A stretch of 64,000 nucleotides of DNA from Euglena gracilis (taxonomy: Eukaryota > Euglenida > Euglenophyceae > Euglenales), in NCBI GenBank assembly GCA_039621445.1, contig CP154956.1, positions 69,185,649-69,249,648 on the forward strand, given 5' to 3'. The position numbers and the translations under genes are program-made. Within the stretch, counting starts at the first letter, position 1. Every line of letters begins with the position of its first letter. Below, one piece after another: positions 22,577-33,017 of the stretch. The notes beneath the pieces are model-generated. The model had not been told where the DNA came from, did not search any database, and was given only the letters and a program-made list of their open reading frames with translations.

Positions 22577-23227
22577 CCGAAGGCAGTTCACCCGGTGCAT
22601 ATGGTGTGCCCCCTCCCAACCGCAATTGCGGCATCTCCATCACCGCCAGCCGGGATACCGGCAGCCACGGCGGCATCGGCCGGGACACCGGCAACCGAGG
22701 CGGCCCCCGCCGAGATTCCGGCAGCCGGAAGTCCGGCAATCCGACCGCCGCCCCCACCGCACCCCACCGCGCCGGCTGCGACTGCGGCACCGACCGTGCG
22801 AGTGCCCAGTGCGACAGCGCTGGCATCGCTCGGGCAGCCCGAGCAGCCGCAGCACCCCGCGTTGTCCGCGCAGCCCAAGCAGCAGCAGCAGCCCGCCACA
22901 CCACGCACCGTGCGGTTTTCCGTACGGCCAGCAGCGGCACCGGCAGCAGCACCCGCCGTGCGATCCCCGTTCGCCGAGCAAGCATCGTCCCCGCCCGCGG
23001 CCAGCGCACGCAGCATCCTACCGTCCGCAGCGATCGCCGTGACAAAATGAAGCCAGGGGGCCGCCAAGCCGCCCGGTGCCGCCGTCCCGAAGAAGCCAAC
23101 CAAGAGAGCGGTGCCGTCGGCCGGCCCACCCAAGGTGGGGGGGCACCCCAGCCCTCCCGCCGTGCCGCCAGTGGCAGCCGCCGTGCCGCCTGTGGCAGCC
23201 GCCGTGCCGCCTGTGGCAGCCGCCGTG
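22577..23227 (+). pseudogene. Pro/Ala-rich linker between RNase H and integrase, left part
   Basis: Low-complexity frame rich in Pro, Ala and Thr (GIPAATAASAGTPATEAAP). A TGA at 23,048 interrupts it, after which a Lys-rich patch (PKKPTKRAVPS) and a 21-bp tandem repeat encoding VPPVAAA follow. The repeat is cut by the nested element at 23,228 and resumes in register at 28,486. Such disordered linkers are not a standard part of Ty3/gypsy pol. Function unknown. Confidence 0.7.
23224..23227. other. Target-site duplication, left copy (CGTG)
   Basis: Matches 28,485-28,488 on the far side of the nested element. Confidence 0.8.
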
Positions 23228-23808
23228 TGTCGGTGGGGGGTTTGAGAGAAAAAAAGGGCGACGAAAGTGTAAAGGTGTACCGGAATGAATTGAAATGCCT
23301 GGGGAATGGAGTGCCCGACCGGCTGGGCCTCCTTCCTCCTTTTCCCCCACCTACGGTCACCACCCAGCACCAGGGTTTCTTCAATAAAAAGAGCCTCCGG
23401 AGGGCTCAGGGCCGGAGGCCCGGCTTTTCGCCCCCTGCCAGTGGCTGGGTTGGCATACCGGCGTAGGATCCAAAACTTTGAAACTGAAAATGGCTTTTTC
23501 TGTCCTTGAATCCAAAGAAAACCACAGAAAAGAACCTTTTTACCATGGACTTGATTCAAAAAGCAAAGCACACACAAGGAACCTGCACACCTTGGTCAGA
23601 CACACCTGTGCTTGCAGTGGGTGAGAGGAACATACAAACAATGGTTTTGGAATGGAATGCCTTGCTCCTTCTGTTTTTCTTTTGTATTTCCAGTTCTGCA
23701 ACATTTTGCTCACCTTCCAATTGACTTCTGGAGCTTCCTACCCACTGGGTGAGTCCTATCGCGGGGGGAATGTTGAGAAACCGGCTGTCGGCGGGCCGAC
23801 AGCCGACA
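23228..23808 (+). repeat. LTR of nested element, left copy (581 bp)
   Basis: Starts TGTCGGTGGGGGGTTTGAG and ends GCCGACAGCCGACA. It holds an AATAAA polyadenylation-type signal near 23,374, a GC hairpin CTCCGGAGGGCTCAGGGCCGG just after it, and a pyrimidine-rich TTTCTTTTGTATTTCCAG near 23,690 that could be a splice acceptor. The terminal CTGTCGGC-GGG-CCGACAG forms a small hairpin. Confidence 0.9.
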
Positions 23809-26800
23809 CCCCCTCCCTTGCGACGTTAGTCGGACCAATTTTTGCCCCCCCCCCCCTGAATGGGGAAAATTCATTTTTTTTTTAAAGGTTTGGGCCGTTT
23901 CGGCCTCCGGGGGCATTTTTTTATTTTTTTTTTTGAAGGGCTGTGGTGACCCCCCCCAGCAACTTGATAGTGCTTTTTGGGGCACCTGAAAAATCAGGTG
24001 ATAACAGGGCCAGCCCCCCCCCACCTCGGTGGAAGGGAGAAAGAAACGTCCCACAAAAAACGTGGGGGAATTCTTGTACTTTGTTGAGTTCGAACTTGTG
24101 TATGCAAAAGGAACATGGAACCCATAAAAGAATCGAAAACAAAAAATCTTCGGGCACACTTCCCCCCAGGCCTGTCCCTCACACTGCCTTTATTAAAACG
24201 TCCCTTTGGCAGCGTTCAAGAATATTGCCCCTGGTGAGGAAGGAAAGAATCCAAACAATAACAACTGAACATTCGTTGATTTTTTTTGTGAAGAAATGAA
24301 ATTCTTTTGAATCAGGGACTTGGCTCACAGTGCCCGGCGTAATTCTTTGATTGGGTAAAAAAAAAGGAAGAGCGAAGCATTCCTTTCCAGTGAAGAGAAA
24401 ATGGATGGCGGAGGAGAGAGCGAGAACAAAGGCAACGAAGGTTGGGTTAATGGACAGGACAGTGAGCGTAATGAGGTGAGGGTAAGTGAATAAACAGTGG
24501 AGTAGTGTACGGTGGGGTGTGTGGTGTGGGATCACGTATTGTTTGCTCCAAAGGAAAAACCAACCGACAATGTGTCTGGGAGTCTTTCTTTCGGGAAAGG
24601 GCATCCCTTTGGCCCACCGAAAAAATGAACAAAAATTCACAGGGCATCCGTTTGGCCCTCATCCGCAACATGTGGCTCTCAGAAAATGGCCCACACACCT
24701 GGGCCTGAACTGAGGAGGGACCCCCCCCCCCCGAGTTCGAATTTCCATGAAAATCACAATTCTCAAAATCCAAACCGAATCGAAAAACTGAGTCTGCAAA
24801 ATCCGAACTCGGTTTTCTCCTTTGAAAAAAAAGTCAAAATTCCCAGGTTTTTCAGCACAAATGAATCCTCCACCAAACCAGGGCCTGCAAAAGCCCTCAA
24901 ATAGTCCAACCAGGAATTCCAACCTCAAAACCCAAAATCAGCCACACAATATCCCACAACAGGTGCGTGGACTGCACATGCCAAACCGAACAACAATATT
25001 GGTGACAACCAACCAAACTTCCCCCCCCCCCCGGCAACACAGCCGTGAGGTTGGGGGTTCTCCAGCAATTTCAAAAAACCCGAAGAATGCGACTCTCCAG
25101 GAACATTCTCACTGCCCCCCCCCCATTAACACGGGGCATTGGGGGTCAAACGACTTGGCAAACTCAAAAATCCCAAAAATTCAAATCCAAGTCTCGCAGC
25201 CAAGGCGATTTTTTGCTGCCCCCCCCCCCAACAAGAGGCAAGGGGCATGACCTGGCTTCAGCCTCCAAACCCAAAAAAATGACAAACCTGGGCCTCTTGT
25301 CAAGCCGAATGAAATCAAACAACTCCAAAGGATGGGACTTCGCACTGCCCCCCCCCCCGCAAAAGGGCCGGAGGGCAAAACCTCAATTAATTCAACCTGG
25401 GCTTCACATTCCCAAACTGATTGCAAAAACAAAGTTCAGCTCCACCAAAGCCGAATTAGTCACAGGGTCAGGCTTCGCTGAGCCCCCCCCCCCCCCCCAC
25501 AGCACACAGGGTGGCAGGGGTCCAGAAACTCAGGATTCACACGAGCCGAACATCTGCCAGGATCCAAAAGTCAGAATTTGAACGCTAATCCTTAGGCTTG
25601 GTACTCCAAAGAAAGCAATCCAGTTGTCACAACAATTACTTCGGTGCACTCAGCCAAATGGACCCCCCCACAAATGATGGGAGAACCCATTTACATTTGT
25701 ATTCCTCCATAATTCTTCACTGGAGGAAAAGTAAGCTGATTCTTGCACCCAGACTATTTGGGCAGCCCCCCCCCCTGTACGGCGTGGCCACACCGCTTGG
25801 GGAGAGTTGAGACTGTCTCAGAGCGGGAAAATGAATCCTGGGCTTCAGCCCTGAATCAAAACCAATTATCAGCCCAGGCCTCGACACACAAAGGCACAGC
25901 ATTAACTTCCCAGCTGGGTAACAATACCACTTCCAACTGTCCACCGTGGCAACAAAATTCTGCTTGTGGTAGTCCAAATTGCAAAATTCTTGATAAATTC
26001 TCCACGGTGAAATCCTCGAAGATCTCTCAATTCTTGCTCCTTGCGTTGTTGAGTTGAAAACCTGCACAAGGGGAAAGAAGAAACAAAAAAAACCAAACAC
26101 AGCAACAAACATCCACTGAAGCTGGACCCTGTGGCTGCCTCCTCACAACACCCACACAGATTGATTTGTCGGTGTGGCCAAACCACAACAAAAAAACCAG
26201 GATGCATCATTGTCTATCATATTGCCGAACAACTCATGGCAATTGGGGAAGGGAGGAACCCCATTACGACAAAATTTGCATCCCCAGCAGCAGGCTGCAA
26301 CACAAAACGCAGCTGTTGGAAAAATCAAAAAATCAGTGCTGCTGTTGGAAAAATGTGCAGCCGACCACAACCAAGCAAACCAACCCAGATGAGATTGAGA
26401 TTACGGCTCACCACTTGGCCAACAGATCACACAGGACAAGGAAAAAATGAGCTTTGCCACCACTTTGGGATTTTTTCCAGAAATATTCTGGTGGACTTTG
26501 TTTCCCAACAGGCTTGACAATACAACCAAATTTCATGAAACAAAATTCTGGCGATTATGCAGCTGAACAACACCCTCAGCTGCCCAATGATGACTCTGAG
26601 ATTTTCCGGAATGGGGCTCTCAGAAACGCAACCACCCATATGTCCCAACCACATGAATCTTCTCAGGGGTTACACAGAAAATGGTCGGGCCCAACCACCT
26701 CCCGTGCATGTTCCCCCCCTTGTTAACTCATCAGTTGAAAACTTGGAATGGTCACCAAAAATTCCCCAGGTCGCGACCAAAAACAGAAACACTGAACTGA

Positions 26801-27903
26801 AACTGAACCACTGAATACTGAAAACTGAACACCACTGAACTCAGGATCCCTGGGCCCTTAAGTGTGTGTCAACGGGGGTGTCTGTTCCTCCCGGATTTAC
26901 ACACCCGGTTCCCCTCCTTGACCAGTCAATCCCAAAAATGAATGAAAATTACTCTGCCTGCCAGTGTTCGATAGAGGTGTTTTTTCCCCTCGAAACGGCA
27001 TAACCCAAAACCGAACTGGGCTGCCTCACTGGAAGCACACCGAAACTGTGAAACAACAAAACTGTGTAAATGGAACAGGTCGATGCATGTCCCAGACAGG
27101 AAAAAAGTCACTGAACAAACCAGTAAACCTCTCCCAAAAGATGGACTCGGAGCCCACAAATGCATGGGCCCAGCATACAAACCCAGCATACAAACCCACT
27201 GAAATGATGTCCCAATCTGTGGATTGAGCACCTGCCACACCTGCAGTGAACTCACCCTGATCAAAGCCAAACTGGGACTCACAAAAAACTTTTGGAACTG
27301 TTTGTCTGGCTGCTTGAGCAAAAGTAAAAGGGGACTCTGTGCACCCCAGAGAAAACGGTGTTTCTCAAAAATGACATGCTTCAAGCATTCTGATTTTATC
27401 CGAAAAATCCACAACCAGAAAACGATAAAAAAACTTGAATCACTGCTGAAGAAAACGTAAACTTGACTTTCCCACAGCCAAAACTGAAAAACCATCAACC
27501 TGAAAATGAAAATTCTGCCAGAAAAATTATCTTCCAGATTGGACTCGACAGTTCGTTCAAAAAGCACAGCCTGATTTGGGAAAAAACTGCTGAAAATAAC
27601 ACTGACAAAGCCACAAGCCACAGAAAAAAAATCACACCCGACAACCTGGAGCTAGAGCTTGGCTCTCGACTGACACTCAACCTGGCCCGTTCTCCTACCA
27701 CTGGGAATTGCAAAAATCTGGGCCGTTTTCAGTGTCCCTTCCCCCCAGAGCCTTGCTCACAGATTGATTCCATTCCATTTGCCAACGCCAGATGATTCAC
27801 CCACTACGATTTACAGCACAAACTGGTGCACAGATTCCAAAGAAACCACAGATTTCAAAAAGATTCTGCTGGGCACAGCCCAGCAGCAAACCTCTGCTTA
27901 CCA
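23809..27903. other. Interior of nested element, no recognisable gene
   Basis: About 4.1 kb. The plus strand is A/C-rich (AACCAAAAACTGAAAAAC style), with poly-C tracts of 8-15 at 24,721, 25,021, 25,115, 25,215, 25,346 and 25,483. ORFs are short. The longest, 231 codons on the minus strand near 26,926-27,621, is Phe/Leu-rich because it reads the complement of A-rich DNA, and shows no domain. Confidence 0.75.
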
Positions 27904-28484
27904 TGTCGGTGGGGGGTTTGAGAGAAAAAAAGGGCGACGAAAGTGTAAAGGTGTACCGGAATGAATTGAAATGCCTGGGGAATGGAGTGCCCGACCGGCT
28001 GGGCCTCCTTCCTCCTTTTCCCCCACCTACGGTCACCACCCAGCACCAGGGTTTCTTCAATAAAAAGAGCCTCCGGAGGGCTCAGGGCCGGAGGCCCGGC
28101 TTTTCGCCCCCTGCCAGTGGCTGGGTTGGCATACCGGCGTAGGATCCAAAACTTTGAAACTGAAAATGGCTTTTTCTGTCCTTGAATCCAAAGAAAACCA
28201 CAGAAAAGAACCTTTTTACCATGGACTTGATTCAAAAAGCAAAGCACACACAAGGAACCTGCACACCTTGGTCAGACACACCTGTGCTTGCAGTGGGTGA
28301 GAGGAACATACAAACAATGGTTTTGGAATGGAATGCCTTGCTCCTTCTGTTTTTCTTTTGTATTTCCAGTTCTGCAACATTTTGCTCACCTTCCAATTGA
28401 CTTCTGGAGCTTCCTACCCACTGGGTGAGTCCTATCGCGGGGGGAATGTTGAGAAACCGGCTGTCGGCGGGCCGACAGCCGACA
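27904..28484 (+). repeat. LTR of nested element, right copy (581 bp)
   Basis: Same length and sequence as 23,228-23,808 wherever compared. Identity of the two copies implies a young insertion or very recent gene conversion. Confidence 0.9.
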
Positions 28485-28488
28485 CGTG
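28485..28488. other. Target-site duplication, right copy (CGTG)
   Basis: Second copy of the CGTG that precedes the nested element. Confidence 0.8.
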
Positions 28489-29850
28489 CCGCCTGTGGCA
28501 GCCGCCGTGCCGCCTGTGGCAGCCGCCGTGCCGCCAGCTGCAGCCACCCCGGCCGCAGCCGCGCAAGGCCAGGACCAGGACCTGCTGGCGATGGACTGGA
28601 GTGAGGCGTATGAGAAATGCCCAACGTTCAAAGAGCCGTGGCAGGCCATCAAGCGCGGCCGGCCATGGCCCACCGGCTACCGCAAGGAGGCAGGCAAGCT
28701 AGTGAAGGATTCCGTCTGGTGCGTGCCGGATGCCCTGACCGAGCAGGCAATCCGAGAGCAGCACCGGGCGTCGGGGCACGTCGGTGGTGAGCGCCTCCTC
28801 GATGAGGCCAGCCGGAACTTCCAGTTTGCGGTGCCCTCCCGAGCACGCGAGCTGGCGGGCAAGATTCTGGCCGTGTGCGAGTTCTGCCAGGCGTCAGAGC
28901 ACCCCCACCAACCCCTCCGGCTCCGCATCACGCCCACGCCAGTGCCGCCCCATGTGATGTGTTCGGTGAGCGTGGATCTGTTCCAGATGCCGGATGTGGA
29001 GGTGGAGGGCGGCAAGCTGGTGAACGTCTTCGCAGCATGCATCGATCGGCACTCCGGCTGGGCGATCGCAACCGTGCACCACACCCGCGGGCTAACGGCG
29101 GAGGCGGTGTCTAAGGCTATGTATGAGCAGGGGGTGCAGTTCGGCGTGCCAAGCGACATCACGTCGGAACGGGGCCCCCACTTCGTGGGGGCCTGGTGGA
29201 GGGCAATTTGCGCAAGACTGGGGGTGCGCCATGCCTTCTCGCAAGCATACCACCACGAACAACGCCCGTGCGGAGGTCCTCGGCGCGCAGATCCAGAAGC
29301 GGCTGAGGAAGATGAAGGCGGCCGAGGGCGTGGCGTGGCCGGAGGCGCTGCCGCGGGCCCTGTGGACCCTGCACGACAGTGCTGGGCCCAGCGGCCTGAG
29401 CCCCTTCCAGGTGCTCTTCGGCTGCGAGCGGTGGTATGGCGGGGTGCCGTACCAGCCGCCCACGCGGGCCGAGGACGCGGTGGCCTTCTTCGAGCTCATG
29501 CAGGACATCGATCATCGTGTCTCGAAGATCTTGAACGAGGAGCACGCCAAGACAGCCGAGACGGTCAACAAGCGGAGGACGGAGCTGCCGGAGCTGGAGA
29601 TCAACGACAAGGTCTGGCACCTCCGCCCGCGCACCCGCGCCAGCGAGAAGCTGGAGACGTACTGGATCGGGCCGTGCGTGGTGGCAGAGCGCACCAGTGA
29701 GCACACGTACGTGCTCCAGATGGAGGATTGCCGGAAGCAGGTGGCCCACCGATCCCAAATCAAGAGCTACCGTCACGATCCAGCGCTCATGGGGCCACCG
29801 CTCCGCCTCTTCCACTTCCGCCAATCCCGGCCGGAGGAGGGTTCCCGGCT
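28489..29850 (+). pseudogene. pol: Integrase with H2C2 zinc region; catalytic Asp replaced by Glu
   Basis: The frame continues the VPPVAAA linker, then reaches the zinc-binding region: HRASGHVGGERLL (His-x4-His) and VCEFCQ (Cys-x2-Cys), near 28,760-28,890. The core has SVDLFQMPD (first Asp, near 28,970), then ITSERGPHFVGAWW near 29,160, where the second catalytic Asp of the usual S-D-R-G box is Glu (codon GAA). A frameshift near 29,250-29,262 must be crossed to reach NARAEVLG, which holds the third acidic residue. A GPY-like region follows (KLETYWIGPCVV, HTYVLQ). It inserted the element's DNA when intact; here it is broken twice over. Confidence 0.85.
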
Positions 29851-30874
29851 GGACGAGTGGGAGGTGGAGGCGGTGGTCTCCCACCGGCGCGATGCCAACG
29901 GCGACCTCGAGTTCCTCGTCAAGTGGCTGGGGTACGAGGAGAAGACGTGGGAGCCGCTGCGACACTTCTTCCACCTGTACGCCTCCTCGATCGTGTCGCA
30001 CTTCGTCGAACACAACATCAAGGAGGACATCATGAAGTACCTCTCGAGGGTCCCGGAGGAAGCTCACATCGCCATCTGCCACGCCGTGGAGATCGAGAAG
30101 GAGAAGGAGAAGGAGTTTGGGCTGTCCTGGGAGGAGCCACCAGAGGAGTGGATGTGGCAGGACCCCGAGGACGGAGATGTATGTCGAGAAGGTGATGATT
30201 CTGCTGGAGACGATGATGAAGGTGATGGAGGAGACGAAGGAGATCGAGACCAAGAAGACGGAGGAGATGCTGGCCCGGCGGGTCCCAAACAAGCGGACCA
30301 CCCCAGGTACCCGGTCAGGGTCCACCGGCAGCCCGCGAGCGGCAAGCGCCCCGTCTCCGTGCGATCTGCGTCTGCGAGGGATGCGCTCTCCCGCGCTTCC
30401 CTTGCCCCTGCCCACCGTCCACCACCCCATCACTCCCCATGCACCACGCGTACCCACCCCGCAGTCCAGGCGTACCTCAGAGACCCGGTCCCCGAGTCTC
30501 CCCTGCCCCCACGGGTAGAGGTCGCCGCCCCAGCGTGTCGACCCACAGGGACGCCCCAGCTCGGGATCCCTCCCTCCCACCAGGGGCCCCCGTTCCCGTC
30601 CACCCCCATGACCCGTCCCTGCGGCGAGGGGGCACCACCACCGGAGGCGTGTCCCTGCATGGCCACGGTGCGACCCGGCCCTTCCTTCCCAACAAGGAGG
30701 CCACCCCTGGCCCCTGCCCACACCCCATGGGGAAATGGAAAAGGCCTGGCGTCAACCTGGGATTTTATCCATGGTGGTCGTGTTCCAGTTCATTTTTCTG
30801 TTCCTTCCCATCGCCTTCGACGCTCAGGACAGGCGGCTGGCAGCGCGCGCGCAGGAGCTGAGCTGTCGTTGTGA
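29851..30874 (+). pseudogene. pol: Chromodomain and C-terminal tail of the polyprotein
   Basis: WEVEAVVSHRRDANGDLEFL and VKWLGYEEKTWEPLRHF (about 29,860-29,975) form a chromodomain: an N-terminal beta strand with V-x-x-I/V-x-x-H/R, the central VKWLGY, and the aromatic W before E-P. Chromodomains on integrase bind modified histone tails and can steer insertion to heterochromatin. The tail has a Glu/Asp-rich run (GDDDEGDGGDEGDRDQEDGG) and then 180 low-complexity Pro/Arg-rich residues to the stop at 30,874; this last part could be readthrough of untranslated sequence. Confidence 0.85.
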
Positions 30875-31249
30875 GGAGATGCGGTGACGTCGGTGGCAGC
30901 TGGCTCACCCTCTACTGACCTGATGGATACTGTGGAGGCTCTCACCCACAAACACAACCTCTTACTGGTATGCCACCCCTCCCCTCTCATCCCCAACCAA
31001 AGCTGAGCCACGGTGAGCCCGGCCGAGGCCGAGCCAGGAGAAGGGAGACCGGAGAGAGCCCAGAGAGGAGAGAGAGAGGAGAGGAGAGGAGAGCGACGAA
31101 GCACGGGGGCGAAAGCCCCGGGGAGAGGCGAGCAAAGAAGGAAAGGAAAGGAGAAAGAAAGGGGACCCAAGGGGGGAAACCCAACCGACCCCGGGGGCAA
31201 AGGGGGCCCAGAGGGGACCCAGGGAAGACCAAAGGACCCGGACCGGGGG

Positions 31250-32215
31250 AACCCAAGAACGGCCCAAGGGGGGCGCCCAAGACCACCTGGGGCCGGGGGG
31301 GGCACGCAAGGCCCAGGGGGGCCGGCAAAAAAAAAGGGCGGCCAGGGGGTCGCGCCCACACCCGGGGGGGGGACCCAAGAGCGGCCCAGGGGGGGCCGCC
31401 CACGGCGCGGGGGGGGGGGGGGGCCGAAAAGCGGCCCAGGGGGGCCACCCAGGACCCCGGGGGCGGGGGCCGAAAAGCGGCCCAGGGGGGCCGCTCAGAC
31501 CCGGGGGGGGGGCACGCACGGCCCAGGGGGGCCGGCAAAAAAAAAAGCGGCGGGGGGCCGCCCAGACCAACGGGGGGGGGGGGGGGGGGGGGAGTTGGCG
31601 CCGAAAAGCGGCCCAGGGGGGCCGCCCAGACCCCACGGGGGGCGGGGCGCCGAAGAACAGCCCAGGGGGGCCGCCCAGACCCCACGGGGGGCGGTGTGGG
31701 CGCGGCCCCCTGGCCGCCTTTTTTTGTTTTCTTGCCGTCTCCCCTGGGCCGTGCGTCTCCCCCCCCCGGCCCCGGGTGGTCTTGGGCGGCCCCCCTGGGC
31801 CGCTTTTCGGCGCCCCCCCCTGGGGTCTGGGCGGCCCCCCTGGGCCGCTTGGGGGGGGAACCCAAGAGCGGCCCCGGGGGGGGGGGGGGGCCGCCCACGA
31901 CCCCGGGGGGGGGGGGGGGGGGCGCCGAAAAGCGGCCCAGGGGGGCCGCCCACGACCCCAGGGGGGGGGGGCCGAAAAGCGGCCCAGGGGGGCCGCCCAG
32001 ACCCCAGGGGCGGGGAGGCGCCGAAAAGCGGCCCAGGGGGGCCGCCCAAACCCGGGGGGGGGGGCGCCGAAAAGCGGCCCAGGGGGGCCGCTCAGACCGC
32101 AGGGGGGGGGGGCGCCGAAGAACATCCCAGGGGGGCCGCCCAGACCCCAAAGGGGGGGGGGGCGCCAAAAAAGGCCCAGGGGGGCCGCCCAGGCCCCGGG
32201 GGGGGGGGCGAAAAG
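31250..32215. repeat. GC-rich minisatellite, units of ~40-55 bp
   Basis: The words GCGCCGAAAAGCGGCCCAGG and GGGGCCGCCCAGACCCC recur about 20 times, separated by G runs of variable length. Length variation sits mainly in the G runs. Any long ORFs here, on either strand, are Gly/Pro/Arg-rich artefacts of this repeat. Confidence 0.95.
31710..31855. repeat. Inverted segment within the GC minisatellite
   Basis: For about 145 bp the repeat words appear as their reverse complements (CCCCTGGGCCGCTTTTCGGC), flanked on both sides by the forward orientation. An inversion of two to three units explains it. Confidence 0.8.
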
Positions 32216-32790
32216 CAGCCTAACAACCAGATTTCTTGAACGACGGTTGGTCATAAAACGGTTTGTAAGTGTTGGGATCATGAAGCCATCCCTGGGTCCC
32301 ATTGTGGCTCGGCGTGCAACTTTTGAAGTTGCAACCCGACCTGCCTTGGGTACCCCGCAAAGTGTCCTTCTAAGCATGAGTGGCGTGTGGTGTGTGGGGA
32401 TAAAAAACCGCATACCATATTGTGATTGTGAACACACGACACACACACGCGGTACCGTGGACCGTGGCGGCGAAGGAGCGCGGAGCCACGCGGTGTGAGG
32501 CGGCGGGTGGTGGCGGCAACACCGCGCCGTTGCTCTGCACCGTGAACCGCACCGTGCGCCGCACATTTGCGTTGCACCGGTGTGGAACTGCACAGACCCA
32601 CCCGGGGACCCCCCCCCCCCAGGTAGCCTTCATTATCCCACGTACGCCTGTCCCCTTCGACCGTTTTTTTACTCCCTCGAGGCAAACCGGCAAAGGAGGA
32701 CGGGACATCGAGGGCTGTGGCCTCTTTGCTTTACGGCTTGTGTTCGATGCCCGACGTCGGGCCGGTGCATCTCACCATCCCGAGCCAGAC
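32216..32790. other. No gene recognised
   Basis: Mixed sequence with short overlapping ORFs and a CACACACAC stretch near 32,445. Nothing recognisable. Confidence 0.5.
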
Positions 32791-32794
32791 GCCA

Positions 32795-32870
32795 ATTTCA
32801 GACCCGGGAATCAAACCCACGACCTCCCGGCTGCCCGGTTAGCGTCATGCCACGGGACTACCGACGGGGA
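32795..32870 (-). repeat. tRNA-like (SINE-type) fragment
   Basis: The minus strand reads GGGAGGTCGTGGGTTTGATT followed by CCCGGG, which is a Pol III box-B/T-arm pattern (GGTTTGATTCC for GGTTCGANTCC). About 35 bases upstream is TGGCATGACGCTAACC, reminiscent of a tRNA D-arm/anticodon region. It does not fold into a complete tRNA, as acceptor-stem pairing is not evident. A tRNA-derived SINE head or a decayed tRNA is the likely source. Confidence 0.4.
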
Positions 32871-33017
32871 GAAAGGAGGTCCTCACCTGGTAGTTCACCA
32901 GTCTACCGACAGGCAGCTTCCTGAGCTCCCAGTGCCCATCGGGGATGTCCCATGGTCGTGGACCAACCGACGGCGATCCCCACGGGGGCAGCACAAAGAC
33001 CTTGTGAGGCCTCTTTT

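Larger units (their letters stand above)
23228..28484. mobile_element. Nested non-coding LTR element (LARD-like), recent insertion
   Basis: Two direct repeats of exactly 581 bp, identical as far as I compared them, bound a 4.1-kb interior. They start TGTCGG and end CCGACA. The element is flanked by CGTG at 23,224-23,227 and at 28,485-28,488, a 4-bp target duplication. Removing the element plus one CGTG restores the VPPVAAA repeat frame of the host retroelement, which proves the insertion. The interior has no recognisable gag or pol. It is A/C-rich on the plus strand with poly-C runs roughly every 100 bp. No classic primer-binding site or polypurine tract is seen, so the replication route is uncertain; it must depend on enzymes from elsewhere. 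Orientation is not certain, though an AATAAA in the repeat favours plus. Confidence 0.9.
16018..30874 (+). mobile_element. Decayed Ty3/gypsy-type element with methyltransferase and chromodomain
   Basis: Reading left to right on one strand: gag (16.0-19.2 kb), cytosine methyltransferase (19.25-20.2), protease (20.2-20.8), reverse transcriptase (21.1-21.9), RNase H (22.0-22.6), Pro/Ala linker (22.6-23.2 and 28.5-28.6), integrase (28.6-29.8) and chromodomain (29.86-30.06). Order RT-RNase H-integrase places it with Ty3/gypsy, and the chromodomain with chromovirus-like elements. It is GC-rich throughout, unlike its flanks. It is inactive: six premature stops and at least five frameshifts occur, and a second element interrupts it. 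Outer boundaries are uncertain, since no matching LTR was found after 30.9 kb, where a GC minisatellite begins; the 270-bp repeat at 15,739 may be its 5' LTR. Confidence 0.85.

Noticed and set aside
26926-27621. 231-codon minus-strand frame inside the nested LTR element
   Set aside because: Phe/Leu/Trp-rich reading of A-rich DNA; no recognisable domain, and a coding role for the element is not otherwise supported.
29159-30721. Minus-strand frame of 520 codons opposite the integrase
   Set aside because: Shadow of the GC-rich integrase/chromodomain coding strand; no domain of its own.
30962-32593. Minus-strand frame of over 540 codons
   Set aside because: It is Pro/Gly/Arg-rich and arises entirely from the GC minisatellite; other frames on both strands there are equally open.
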